A stretch of DNA of 64,000 nucleotides from CALKYB01 sp964510575 (GTDB lineage Bacteria; Bdellovibrionota_C; UBA2361; SZUA-149; CALKYB01), in contig CAZECN010000009.1 of assembly GCA_964510575.1 (NCBI GenBank), positions 24,751-88,750 of the forward strand, in the 5' to 3' direction. Positions 34,682 through 42,745 of this stretch are shown here, piece after piece. A program made the translations under genes and the position numbers. The stretch's first letter is position 1. The number at the start of each line of letters is the position of its first letter. The notes under the pieces are model-generated. The model was not told the origin of the DNA. It searched no databases and saw nothing but the letters and a program-made list of their open reading frames with translations.

Positions 34682-34950
34682 GTTTCGGTGAAGTCCTAGT
34701 TAGTTTAACAATTATACTCTCCGCACTAGCTGGCTTTAATGCTGCTGCCAGCCAGCACAGCGCAGTAGAAACAATTTTTAAACTTAGAATCGAAACTATC
34801 TCAAAAATTAGGCAAGACATAGAGAATCAAAAAAATCTAATTCGTCTAGAAAAACTTGGTGAAAATTGCGAGAAACTTGGTAGCTCAGAAAATTGTGAAG
34901 CCTTTAAGTGTTTCTTTGAAGACCTAGAGTATAGTCTATGTCTTCCTTAA
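34678..34950 (+). CDS. Minor pseudopilin-like protein lacking a standard leader (GspI/PilV position)
   Basis: 90 residues starting MSFGEVLVSLTIILSALAGF, a pilin-type hydrophobic helix, but without the basic leader and Gly cleavage site; the Glu sits closer to the N-terminus than the usual +5. Its ATG overlaps the previous stop (ATGA). The C-terminal part holds four Cys (ENCEKLGSSENC, FKCFFED, LCLP). The position between GspH-like and GspJ-like genes points to the GspI/PilV slot. It may be an already mature-like subunit that enters the membrane unprocessed, or a degraded pseudopilin; no alternative upstream start in frame adds a leader. Confidence 0.6.
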   Translation: MSFGEVLVSLTIILSALAGFNAAASQHSAVETIFKLRIETISKIRQDIENQKNLIRLEKLGENCEKLGSSENCEAFKCFFEDLEYSLCLP

Positions 34951-35666
34951 CAAATAGAGCTAAAGGGTTCTCTCTACCAGAACTTTTAGTCGCAACTCTA
35001 ATATCTCTGAGCAGCTTAGCGCTTCTCGCACCATCTATAAAATCTGGCTATCAGTTCCAATTCAAAAACTTTGAAGAACACCAAACCCAGCTTAGTAATC
35101 AAAAACTAGAAGAGACAATCTACAATTTCTTCAACAACTCCGAGCAAATTGCTGGCCTAAGACAGGTTTACACTACAAACTCAGGTGAACTGGCTTTTCT
35201 ACTTTCTGACAGCAGTGTAGTTGGCAAGCTAGAAGACACCTGCTTTCAACTAAGTAAAACACATTCCGGAATAAGAGCCGTCCTCGCTGTTACAGTTTCG
35301 GGTTACAAACTTTTAAAGTTAAACCCAAATCGAAGAACTGGCAGAAAGCTTTGTCAGCAAGATCTTGTAGAAGAAATTGAACTACTCAACAATCAAACTA
35401 CTAGCTCGCTTGAACCTAGTCTAGCAGTGATTGGAGTTCGCGATTTAGTAAGTCTCTCTCTGAATTCAGATGGCGAACTGCGCCGCATATCTCTGCTCAG
35501 CCGGAGTAACCAAAAAATAATCGCTGACCTTGAGAACTTTATAGTCGAAGAAGATTTTAAAGAGATCATTACTATCAGCTGGAGGCTAAAGGGGGGTACA
35601 CAAAGGGAGCTAAAATTTTCGGTGATAAAGAAAAAGTCTTCTCATCTCGAGTGGCTTAACTTATGA
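34938..35666 (+). CDS. Minor pseudopilin, GspJ/PilW-like
   Basis: 242 residues. A basic leader ends KG|FSLPE, with Glu at +5, then the helix LLVATLISLSSLALLAPSI. The rest is a mixed soluble domain (GLRQVYTTNSGELAFLL, SLAVIGVRDLVSLSLN). In type II secretion the GspJ subunit forms the tip complex with GspI and GspK. It overlaps the preceding gene by 13 bases and the following one by four, so all four genes form one translationally coupled operon. Confidence 0.8.
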   Translation: MSSLTNRAKGFSLPELLVATLISLSSLALLAPSIKSGYQFQFKNFEEHQTQLSNQKLEETIYNFFNNSEQIAGLRQVYTTNSGELAFLLSDSSVVGKLEDTCFQLSKTHSGIRAVLAVTVSGYKLLKLNPNRRTGRKLCQQDLVEEIELLNNQTTSSLEPSLAVIGVRDLVSLSLNSDGELRRISLLSRSNQKIIADLENFIVEEDFKEIITISWRLKGGTQRELKFSVIKKKSSHLEWLNL

Positions 35667-36451
35667 CGAATCTACTAGTAGAAACATCAAATAGAGGGGG
35701 AGCGCTAATTGGCGCAATTCTTTTTTCAGCCTTGATGCTTTCGCTATCGGCTATTATTTTTAAAAATACAATTTCAAAAAAAGGTTTAGTTCAAAATCTG
35801 CAAGTTTCATTGGCTTTGCGGGAAGAAATAATAAAAAAGCTCAAAGAAGGGCAACTCCATGCAGTAGAGAAACAGACTAGGAAACTTGAGAGAGAAATCT
35901 TTAAAGCTGGAGATTTTGAAGCAAGCCTGAGTTGGTCCAACAAACGCATTGACTTCCCCTCTCCCGACTGGAACCTGCTGGAAGCTTTACCAAAGAAAGA
36001 TTGTTATCAATCAAATCAAAAAACTGGAGCTACCGCTGCCCTGTCCTGCTTGGGATTAGAAGACTTTTTTCCGGCATATGGTGGGAATATTCTAAGCAAG
36101 CAGGATCAGTTTTTAAAGCTTCCGCTCTATTTTATTGGTGGTGACTTTGAAATTGATGGAGAATTGATTCTTAACCCAGAAAACTCCCTTACCCTTGTCA
36201 TTGCTGTTGGAAATATCAAAATTAAACAAGTCTCTGGTGAAGATCACCAACAGCTAATCCTTTACTCCGCGAGCAACACAATTGAAATAGCGGAAGAAGT
36301 TTCAGCTCTGGCACTTTGCGAAGAATCAGGGCCTAGTTTCAAACTATCCTTAATGGCGCCAAAAAATTTGTCTTCATTTATAGGTTGTCCCCAAAAACTG
36401 AGTGAGATTTTATGGCCCAAAGAGAGCCTGCTGGCCTACCAAATACCCTAG
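35663..36451 (+). CDS. Minor pseudopilin-like protein, GspK/PilX position
   Basis: 262 residues. The N-terminus has a short leader and RGGALIGAILFSALMLSLSAIIF, similar to the RGFALL-type start of GspK/PilX proteins, which lack the usual +5 Glu, as here. The soluble part has four or more Cys and a beta-strand series (DFEIDGELILNPENSLTLVIAVGNIKI) that resembles a parallel-strand cap, typical of polymer-tip subunits. Last gene of the pseudopilin operon; its stop overlaps the convergent methyltransferase gene by four bases. Assignment is by position and N-terminus. Confidence 0.55.
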   Translation: MTNLLVETSNRGGALIGAILFSALMLSLSAIIFKNTISKKGLVQNLQVSLALREEIIKKLKEGQLHAVEKQTRKLEREIFKAGDFEASLSWSNKRIDFPSPDWNLLEALPKKDCYQSNQKTGATAALSCLGLEDFFPAYGGNILSKQDQFLKLPLYFIGGDFEIDGELILNPENSLTLVIAVGNIKIKQVSGEDHQQLILYSASNTIEIAEEVSALALCEESGPSFKLSLMAPKNLSSFIGCPQKLSEILWPKESLLAYQIP

Positions 36452-36933
36452 AGCCAGCGCCGAACCTTTCTGGTGTATTCCACAAACTGCTCTCCATAGA
36501 CCTCTCGCATCATTTTCTCTTCAGGCAGAACAAAACAAATATTCACCCAAATGAAGAAAATCAAAGGAACCAAGAAAGGTAAAGGGTCATTCAACTGAAG
36601 ACAAATACCAAGCAAAACCAAAGTCATCCCTAGATAAATTGGATTTCTTGAGTAAGAGTAAGGCCCAAGCTGAAGCAATGTACTAGACTCTTTGAAAGGA
36701 GTGATCTCCGTTTCAAACTTAATAAAAAGCTTTCGGCAGGAGATAACCAACCAAATACCAAATATTGATAGTAAAGCTCCGAAGTAACCCGGCAAAGGAG
36801 AATCAAAGATTCTGATGTCTGAGAAAAAACAGAGTGTGATTGAAGCAAAGACTGAAAACACCAAAACATGGGGTGGGTAGACGCGCCTGTCTGTTAAAGT
36901 TACTTCTTCAATTGCTTCTAATTGCTCAACCAT
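36448..36933 (-). CDS. Isoprenylcysteine carboxyl methyltransferase-like membrane protein (PEMT/ICMT family)
   Basis: 161 residues when started at the ATG at 36933; the longer frame extends into the ddl start region and adds no family sequence. About four hydrophobic helices, then the diagnostic LGPYSYSRNPIYLGMTLVLLG (SAM/substrate His/Arg block) and the C-terminal EEKMMREVYGEQFVEYTRKVRRW. Members methylate small membrane lipids or prenyl-Cys; the bacterial substrate is generally unknown. Divergent from ddl by 45 bases and convergent with the pseudopilin operon. A second member is at 52067. Confidence 0.85.
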   Translation of the reverse strand: MVEQLEAIEEVTLTDRRVYPPHVLVFSVFASITLCFFSDIRIFDSPLPGYFGALLSIFGIWLVISCRKLFIKFETEITPFKESSTLLQLGPYSYSRNPIYLGMTLVLLGICLQLNDPLPFLVPLIFFIWVNICFVLPEEKMMREVYGEQFVEYTRKVRRWL

Positions 36934-36978
36934 TCGAAACCCTTTGCAGCTTGTGGTTTTTCCTTTAGTCTCTTCAAC

Positions 36979-38082
36979 ATGACAGTAAACAAAAAGCAAA
37001 AAATAACCGTAGCTGTTCTGATGGGTGGTCAGTCCTCGGAGCATGAGATTTCACTGATTTCCGCATGTAATGTGATTTCAGCGATGGATCCGGAAAAATA
37101 CGAAATTATTCCTCTTGGAATTAATCGCAAAGGAGAGTGGCTACTTCAAGATAAAGACAAGCCGGCTCTAAACGAAACAGATCCAAAATCGGTTGAACTC
37201 AGCCCAGGGGGAAAGCGAGTAAGCTTTTTTCCCGGAGATGGCACAGCTAGTTTTAAAGTAGACGAAGAAACTCTTGGTCCAATCGACTGTATCTTTCCAG
37301 TTCTTCATGGCCCGAAAGGTGAAGATGGTACAATTCAAGGAATGCTTAAACTTAGCGGAATTCCTTTTGTGGGTTGCGATGTTTTATCCTCCGCGGCTTG
37401 CATGGATAAAGACATTACTAAAAGATTATTAAGCCAAGCAGAAATTAAAAACGCTGAATACCTAATTGCTGAAAAGGATGGCCCAGACTTACACTTTAAA
37501 GAAGCCAAGGAAAGCCTTGGAACTCCGATGTTTATAAAGCCAGCGAACCAAGGCTCAAGCATCGGTGTTTATAAAGTTAGGACTGAGGAAGAGTTTGAAA
37601 GTGGAATGAAACAGGCTTTTAAGTTTGACACGAAGCTTGTCGTAGAGCGCGGAGTCGAGGGAAGGGAGATCGAGTGTTCTGTTTTGGGAAACACCAGACC
37701 AGTGGCTTCACTGCCTGGCGAATTAATTCTAAGCGATGATTTTTATTCTTTTGAAACCAAATATATTAGTGAAGATGGGGCTAAGCTTCAGATACCAGCA
37801 GAATTAGAAGACGAAGAACTTTCAGCTCTGCAAAAAACTGCTATAGCTGCTTACAAAGCACTAGAGTGTTCTGGTTTAGCGAGGGTTGATTTTTTCTTAA
37901 CTGAAGAAAAAGAATGGATGGTTAATGAGATAAATACTCTCCCCGGCTTCACTGCAATCAGCATGTATCCTCAAATGTGGGAAGCCAGCGGAATTTCCTA
38001 CCCTGAACTAATTGACCAACTAATTGAGCTTGCTTTGACTCGTTTCCAAGTTATTTCTCAGCTCAAATCAGCAAATGATTAA
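36979..38082 (+). CDS. ddl: D-alanine--D-alanine ligase
   Basis: ATP-dependent joining of two D-Ala for peptidoglycan precursors, in the cytoplasm. 367 residues from the ATG at 36979; an in-frame TTG at 36922 adds 19 residues without family match. Start MTVNKKQKITVAVLMGGQSSEHEISLIS is the signature N-terminus, HGPKGEDGTIQGML the substrate loop, VKPANQGSS-like FIKPANQGSSIGV the ATP-grasp lysine loop, and ARVDFFLTEEKEWMVNEINTLPGFTAISMYP the metal/product end. It overlaps the HAD gene by eight bases; no mur or fts genes are adjacent. Confidence 0.97.
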   Translation: MTVNKKQKITVAVLMGGQSSEHEISLISACNVISAMDPEKYEIIPLGINRKGEWLLQDKDKPALNETDPKSVELSPGGKRVSFFPGDGTASFKVDEETLGPIDCIFPVLHGPKGEDGTIQGMLKLSGIPFVGCDVLSSAACMDKDITKRLLSQAEIKNAEYLIAEKDGPDLHFKEAKESLGTPMFIKPANQGSSIGVYKVRTEEEFESGMKQAFKFDTKLVVERGVEGREIECSVLGNTRPVASLPGELILSDDFYSFETKYISEDGAKLQIPAELEDEELSALQKTAIAAYKALECSGLARVDFFLTEEKEWMVNEINTLPGFTAISMYPQMWEASGISYPELIDQLIELALTRFQVISQLKSAND

Positions 38083-38719
38083 GAATATTTTTTTCGATCT
38101 TGATGGGACTATTACAGACAGTGCCGAAGGAATAATAGGTACTGTTAAGTTCATGCTGTCAGAACTAGAGATTGCTATTCCTGAGGAAGATCTCAGTTGG
38201 GTAATTGGGCCACCTTTTGAAGAAAGCGTTGCCAAGCTGATTGGAGACTCTGACCCTAAAAAAGTCAGCCACGCAGTTGAAATTTACCGAGGCAAATTTG
38301 TCAAAGAAGGTCTCTATCAAAATAGGCTCTACGCAGGGATAGAAGAAGTTTTGAAAGAACTAGCTGAAAAATATACTTTATTCATCGCAACTAGTAAGCC
38401 CACCCCTCAAGCTAAAACAGTAGCTAAACATTTTAAGATGGATCAGTTTTTTAAGGAAATATACGGCAGCGGTGAACATGGAGAGATGCCAGAGAAGGGT
38501 AGAATTCTCGGACTGGCACTGGAAGAGCAAAAATTAAAACCAAAAGAGTGCTTGATGATTGGGGATCGGCATCATGACATCGAGGGGGCTAAAGCTCATG
38601 GCATTGTCCCAATTTCAGTCAGCTATGGGTATGGTGATTTACGGGAATTTTCTGAGGCAAAGATGGTGGTCAACTCTCCAGCTGAAATTCCTGCCTCGAT
38701 CAATTTTGCCCTAAAGTGA
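38075..38719 (+). CDS. HAD-superfamily phosphatase, phosphoglycolate phosphatase-like
   Basis: 214 residues. The nucleophile motif IFFDLDGTITDSAEG, the Thr/Ser strand LFIATSKPTP, the Lys of EMPEKGRIL and the final acidic motif LMIGDRHHDIEGAKAHG are all present, with an alpha-helical cap between. This is the Gph/PpaX-like branch (subfamily IA). Substrate could be phosphoglycolate, pyrophosphate or a sugar phosphate. It is translationally coupled to ddl (eight-base overlap). Confidence 0.88.
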   Translation: MIKNIFFDLDGTITDSAEGIIGTVKFMLSELEIAIPEEDLSWVIGPPFEESVAKLIGDSDPKKVSHAVEIYRGKFVKEGLYQNRLYAGIEEVLKELAEKYTLFIATSKPTPQAKTVAKHFKMDQFFKEIYGSGEHGEMPEKGRILGLALEEQKLKPKECLMIGDRHHDIEGAKAHGIVPISVSYGYGDLREFSEAKMVVNSPAEIPASINFALK

Positions 38720-38870
38720 TCGGCTACCTCCTTAGAGCACCAGTAATATTTAATATTTTTTAGACAATAAGTGTCTAGATTTACAGTGCCCCTCCCTTTT
38801 GATAGTTCACTAGAGCCACATTTTTCCTCACGTTCTCTTAAAACAAAATTCTTGTAGACATTGATATTCA

Positions 38871-38903
38871 CCAGTCCTTCAGGACTTTTATCCGAAGGAC
38901 TGG
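38871..38903 (+). terminator. Hairpin downstream of the HAD gene
   Basis: CCAGTCCTTC (38871-38880) pairs with GAAGGACTGG (38894-38903) over 10 bp, extended by GGA/TCC past a bulge. It lies 152 bases after the HAD stop and lacks a following T-run, so it may be a transcript end stabiliser or part of the Ald-like leader. Confidence 0.4.
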
Positions 38904-38928
38904 TCGAACAGATAAGGTTTTGCTGTTT

Positions 38929-38985
38929 ACCTACCCCTATTCACTGACGAGTGAGTAGGTTTTTCACTACCAAGGTAGAAAAATC
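38929..38985 (+). promoter_or_regulatory. Structured leader of the Ald/Lys1-like gene
   Basis: ACCTAC (38929-38934) and TCACT (38941-38945) pair with AGTGA (38950-38954) and GTAGGT (38955-38960), then five T follow: an intrinsic-terminator shape only 26 bases before the ATG. Next, CTAC-CAAG-GTAG (38967-38978) can form a small hairpin over the AAGG ribosome site, and CTACC of the first hairpin could pair there instead. This is the layout of an attenuator; no ligand or known riboswitch core is recognised. Confidence 0.45.
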
Positions 38986-40077
38986 ATGAGTAAAAAATAC
39001 ATTATGCACATCCGGCAGGAAACTACTGCCAAAAATGAAAAACGAGTATCCTTTATACCCACTCAAGTAGCTCGACTCTTGCAGGATTATAGTAATCTTC
39101 AGATTCAAATTGAATCCGAAGCCGGTTTAGCAGCAGGCTTCAGCGATGAAGATTACAAAAACGCTGGGGCTAGCATTGCGGGACCAGAAGCAGCTCGCAA
39201 CTCTCATCTCTGTATTGCTGTCAAAGGAACTGGGCCTGGCCAACATTATGGTCGCTACGACATCAGGTTCCACCATGGGGCTAATTGTAATGTCGAAGGA
39301 GGATTAGAGGCAGTAAACTCTGGAGCTGGCTTAATAACTCTAGACCAGGACATGAAGCTGCCTAAAGATAGTTTTGATTCTCCAAGACCAGTACTTGTGG
39401 CTATGTCTGACTTTACAGGTCGGCTGTCTGCGGCTTGGCTGAAAGAATTTCGCCCCAAAGCATTTATTAATGCCAAAGTGGTAATTTTCGGAGGTGGGGT
39501 TCTGGGACGGGCTGCATTTAGTGAATTTATTAACCTGGGAATCCCTGAAAGTCAGATCTTTGTCGGAGACATAAACGATACCGTTTTGGAAACTTACCCT
39601 CAACATTGTCGTTTCCGAACTGATGATAGAGAACAGTTTCTGGATGCAATAGCCGACGCATACTTTGCAGTTGGAGCAGTTCTTATCCCTGGCAAGAAAA
39701 GTCCATGTGTTTTCACAAGCGAAGACTGGAGCAAGTATTCAAGGAAAGGGGCTGTAGCAATAGACCCGGCCAATGATCAGGGAGGCTGTTTCGAAGGTGC
39801 TCAGCAGCGTGTCAAAAAAGGTCAATATACAACCTTTGATAAACGCTTTGGCAATTGGACCCCCAATCGCTATATTTCGGTTGTTCCCAACATGCCAAGT
39901 GCTGGTGGAGCAGAGTCATCCGAGCTTTTTGGTAATGCTCTAATGGAGATGCTGCCAAGTATGTTCAATGCAAAAGATTGGAGCCCAAATCGAGTCTGTA
40001 TAAATGGCGCTCTTTTGGCGATTGATGGAACAATTCTCGATGATGCGTTCTCAACAAGGGTATCGCCGGGATCCTGA
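38986..40077 (+). CDS. Alanine dehydrogenase/PNT-superfamily dehydrogenase, saccharopine dehydrogenase (Lys1)-like
   Basis: 363 residues. The N-terminal domain opens with the AlaDh/PNT pattern HIRQETTAKNEKRVSFIP and AGLAAGFSDEDYKNAGASI. LCIAVKGTG and IRFHHGANC carry Lys and His at places that match catalytic residues of Lys1-type saccharopine dehydrogenases. The NAD-binding fold is INAKVVIFGGGVLGRAAFSEF, and the late SVVPNMPSAGGAESSELFGNAL is the family's conserved C-terminal block. Reaction is either reductive amination of pyruvate/glyoxylate-like acids or saccharopine (lysine) metabolism; I lean to a Lys1-like enzyme but cannot choose. It stands alone with a structured leader and a terminator. 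Confidence 0.65.
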   Translation: MSKKYIMHIRQETTAKNEKRVSFIPTQVARLLQDYSNLQIQIESEAGLAAGFSDEDYKNAGASIAGPEAARNSHLCIAVKGTGPGQHYGRYDIRFHHGANCNVEGGLEAVNSGAGLITLDQDMKLPKDSFDSPRPVLVAMSDFTGRLSAAWLKEFRPKAFINAKVVIFGGGVLGRAAFSEFINLGIPESQIFVGDINDTVLETYPQHCRFRTDDREQFLDAIADAYFAVGAVLIPGKKSPCVFTSEDWSKYSRKGAVAIDPANDQGGCFEGAQQRVKKGQYTTFDKRFGNWTPNRYISVVPNMPSAGGAESSELFGNALMEMLPSMFNAKDWSPNRVCINGALLAIDGTILDDAFSTRVSPGS

Positions 40078-40115
40078 ACCTCTAATATAGAGACTAGTTC
40101 CTTTTAAAAAGTAAA

Positions 40116-40155
40116 CGGTCGGCAGCACGATACGAGTTGCCGGCCAGTTTTCTTT
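40116..40155 (+). terminator. Terminator of the Ald/Lys1-like gene
   Basis: GGTCGGCAGC (40117-40126) pairs with GTTGCCGGCC (40136-40145) over about 10 bp with G-U pairs and a 9-base loop, followed by TTTTCTTT. It lies 39 bases after the stop, between this gene and the convergent rpmG. Confidence 0.8.
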
Positions 40156-40208
40156 AAAATAGATAGTTTTTTAACTAAGGTTAGCTGTTCGACCTACTCT
40201 ATTTGGTC

Positions 40209-40364
40209 TTAAGTAATCTTCGATTCTTTGTAAGGGACATGCTTACGAACAACTGGATCATACTTCTTCATTTCAAGCTTCTCAGTAGTCTTACGCTTGT
40301 TTTTGGTTGTTGTGTAGAAGTGACCTGTTCCGGCAGAAGAAACTAGTTTAATTTTATCTCTCAT
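40209..40364 (-). CDS. rpmG: 50S ribosomal protein L33
   Basis: A 51-residue L33 of the zinc-free proteobacterial type. It begins MRDKIKLVSSAGTGHFYTTT and ends DPVVRKHVPYKESKI, with Lys/Arg-rich core KNKRKTTEKLEMKKY; no CxxC pairs occur. It binds 23S rRNA near the E site of the large subunit. The ribosome site (AGGAAAG) precedes the ATG, and a promoter-like TTGACA-18-TAGAAA lies upstream. It is transcribed alone, without rpmB, secE or tRNA genes. Confidence 0.96.
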   Translation of the reverse strand: MRDKIKLVSSAGTGHFYTTTKNKRKTTEKLEMKKYDPVVRKHVPYKESKIT

Positions 40365-40680
40365 TGAACTTTCCTGAACTTTTTAAATTAAATTTTTCCC
40401 CTGCTGAGTTGTTACTGAGGAGCGCAGTTTTCTACTTTATCAACACCAATCTTGTCAAATATACATCTTTTCAGTGATTAATGCTGATTTAGACTATTTC
40501 CCACTAATCTAGGGGTTTTGAATTTAGGCCTGATTTTAGGGGATTAATTCCTAACCCACTGGAACTAGGAAAAATTTAACTTATCATTGCGTCAAAATCG
40601 AAACCATTATCAAGTCACAGCTCATCTAAACCGATAGTGGTAAAGGAAGAGCAAATTAGGGCAACGTTTTAAAGAATATA
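40365..40680. other. Divergent promoter region between rpmG and the receiver gene
   Basis: 316 bases with no ORF or notable repeat. The leftward promoter for rpmG lies here (40429-40458). The region before the receiver gene is AT-rich without a clear box. Confidence 0.4.
40429..40458 (-). promoter_or_regulatory. Predicted promoter of rpmG
   Basis: On the minus strand TTGACA (40458-40453) and TAGAAA (40434-40429) with an 18-base spacer, about 65 bases before the ATG. Confidence 0.4.
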
Positions 40681-41067
40681 ATGAGCAAAGAAAACCGATC
40701 AATTTTGGTTATAGATGACGATGAAGATTGTCGTTCAATGGTGAGAACAATTCTCGAAGACAAAGGCTTTGAAGTCACCACTGGGTGTAATGGAGTCGAA
40801 GCAGTCGAGATCATGGAAAAGATTGATAAGCCCGCTCTAATCATTCTGGATATCATGATGCCGGAGATGAACGGCTATCAGGTAGTTGAAAGAATGAAGC
40901 TGAACCCAAAGCTGCAAAACATACCGATCATGATGGTTACTGCCAAAGCTTCAGACGAAGATGTAATCGAAGGGTATAAAACTTACGCAGTAGACTACTA
41001 CATAACTAAGCCTTTTAATACTAGGCAGCTACTAGCTGGCATTAAATTGATTCTAGGTTACATTTAG
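40681..41067 (+). CDS. Single-domain response regulator (CheY-like receiver)
   Basis: 128 residues, one receiver domain and no output domain. Acidic pocket Asp12-Asp13 in ILVIDDDEDCR, phosphorylatable Asp57 in LIILDIMMPEMNGYQV, the Thr of MMVTAKASD, and Lys of YITKPFN form the canonical site. Such proteins act by protein contact, for example on flagella, pili, or in phosphorelays. No histidine kinase is adjacent, so the partner is unknown. It begins 60 bases before tmk but may be transcribed separately. Confidence 0.93.
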   Translation: MSKENRSILVIDDDEDCRSMVRTILEDKGFEVTTGCNGVEAVEIMEKIDKPALIILDIMMPEMNGYQVVERMKLNPKLQNIPIMMVTAKASDEDVIEGYKTYAVDYYITKPFNTRQLLAGIKLILGYI

Positions 41068-41127
41068 TAGCTTAGTCTAACCTGACCTCAACTTACCGTT
41101 TACTCTCCTTTGTGCTAGCCTGCGTCT

Positions 41128-41772
41128 ATGGCAGGAAAGATGATAACCATTGAAGGAATCGAGGGAGCAGGTAAAACCTCCTTGATCGAAGGTCTAAAGA
41201 TCTTCGCAGAATCTAAAGGCCACAATGTTACCTGTACCCGTGAACCGGGAGGTACAAAACTCGGCTCCTCTATTAGAACGCTTCTACTAGATAATCACGA
41301 AAACCCTCCTAGTTCCTTAGCCGAAGTCTTACTATTTGCAGCTGACAGAGCTGAACACGTGGAAGAGCTAATTAGACCCTCTCTTGTACAAGGCAAGCTG
41401 GTTATTTGTGACCGTTTTATCCACTCTACCCTGGCCTACCAAGGCTTTGGCAGAGGCTTAGATATAGAATTACTTAATAAACTAAACCTAATTGCAACAT
41501 CAGGGCTTAAGCCTGACCTAACGATTCTTCTGGATCTTAATCCTGAAACTGGTTTAGCCAGGGCTAGAAAAAGAGCTGACCAAGAAGCACCAGAATCCGA
41601 AAGCGGCTGGACAAGGTTCGAGCAAGAAAAGTTAGATTTCCATCAGAAACTGAGAGATGGTTTCCTTGAACTTGCAAAAGACTCGAGTCAAAACATAAAA
41701 ATTATTGATGCCGAAAAGAGTGAAGCTGAGGTTATTTCCCAAGCCAAAAAAATAGTGGGAGAGGTTCTTTAA
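41128..41772 (+). CDS. tmk: Thymidylate kinase
   Basis: Phosphorylates dTMP to dTDP for DNA synthesis. 214 residues. P-loop at residues 10-17 (GIEGAGKT), DR[E/x]PGG loop TREPGGTKLGSSIRTLL, the ICDRFIHSTLAYQG motif for the nucleotide base, and the LID region with Arg-rich LARARKRAD. Its stop shares a base with holB (TAATG), the common tmk-holB order, ahead of metG and tatD. Confidence 0.96.
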   Translation: MAGKMITIEGIEGAGKTSLIEGLKIFAESKGHNVTCTREPGGTKLGSSIRTLLLDNHENPPSSLAEVLLFAADRAEHVEELIRPSLVQGKLVICDRFIHSTLAYQGFGRGLDIELLNKLNLIATSGLKPDLTILLDLNPETGLARARKRADQEAPESESGWTRFEQEKLDFHQKLRDGFLELAKDSSQNIKIIDAEKSEAEVISQAKKIVGEVL

Positions 41773-42722
41773 TGTCGAACCTCTTTAACAGTATTGTTGG
41801 ACATCAAGAGTCACTTGCTCAACTAGAAGGCCTTTTACAACACGGGAGAATTCCTCACGCTCTATTGCTAGCCGGGCCATCGGGTGTCGGAAAATTTAAA
41901 ATTGCGAGGGCCCTAGCAACTGCTCTTCTTGAAGAGCCTCAATTGGCAAACAAACCGCACCCAGACCTACACCTTCTCTATCCGGAACCTGGTAAAAAAG
42001 ATATTTCAGCTGAAACAACCAGACAGCTTATTTCAAAACTTCAGCTTAAACCCTATGCTGGAAAAAAAATAGTAGCGATTATTGACCAAGCAGAAAGGTT
42101 TTCCTTAACTGCTTCCAATTCACTTTTAAAAACCTTAGAAGAGCCGAATGCTCACAGTCACCTCATTGTTATTAGCAGCGCTAAGCATCGTTTACCGGAA
42201 ACAATAATTTCCAGACTTCAAACTGTGTCCTTTGGTGATCTTAAAGTCGATGAGATAACTAAAATCATTGAAAACATCTCTCCCACCCTAGCAGGTAAAA
42301 CCTCTAAACTCTCCGAAATTGCAGCAGGCAATCTAACTATTTTAGGCTTAGAAAAATTTAGAAATCCTGAAACAGGTCAACTAGATAACCTCGACTCTGT
42401 TTCTGAACACTTGAGCAACCTAGTTTCGGATATTGGCCAGCTCAAAGACAGAATCTTAAAGGTAAGAGAGCTTTCCGAAGCCAATGCCCTATCCTTGGCA
42501 GCTGAGCTTGTTTCCTCAGAGCCTCAGGCTCTTTGGCCAGTTTTGAGGAATATCTCTAGCCAGCTAATTAGAAGTTCTGAGGGCCGAACTCAAAAAAATG
42601 CCGCTGATTTACTTGAAGAGGTGCTAACTGCTGAAAAGTGGGTTAAAGAAAGAAGCGCTAATGCTCAAATGCAGCTTAGCCAGGTATTTTTAAAGTTAGC
42701 TGCACTTGATCTAAAGAGCTAG
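41772..42722 (+). CDS. holB: DNA polymerase III delta' subunit, zinc-finger-less
   Basis: Clamp-loader stator. 316 residues. N-terminal GHQESLAQLEGLLQHGRIPHALLL leads to the P-loop GPSGVGK (35-41); KIVAIIDQAERFSLTASNSLLKTLEEPNAHSHLIVIS is the Walker B/sensor block, and the conserved TIISRL keeps the Arg of the SRC motif but replaces its Cys with Leu. The Cys4 zinc module usual between P-loop and HPDL is missing (only HPDLHLL remains). Such zinc-less delta' proteins are known; function should be intact. Coupled to tmk, followed after 23 bases by metG. Confidence 0.9.
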   Translation: MSNLFNSIVGHQESLAQLEGLLQHGRIPHALLLAGPSGVGKFKIARALATALLEEPQLANKPHPDLHLLYPEPGKKDISAETTRQLISKLQLKPYAGKKIVAIIDQAERFSLTASNSLLKTLEEPNAHSHLIVISSAKHRLPETIISRLQTVSFGDLKVDEITKIIENISPTLAGKTSKLSEIAAGNLTILGLEKFRNPETGQLDNLDSVSEHLSNLVSDIGQLKDRILKVRELSEANALSLAAELVSSEPQALWPVLRNISSQLIRSSEGRTQKNAADLLEEVLTAEKWVKERSANAQMQLSQVFLKLAALDLKS

Positions 42723-42745
42723 ACTTTATCTTAACAATTGCAAAG

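Noticed and set aside
36922..36978. TTG start for ddl
   Set aside because: The 19 added residues are unlike Ddl; ATG at 36979 starts the family N-terminus.
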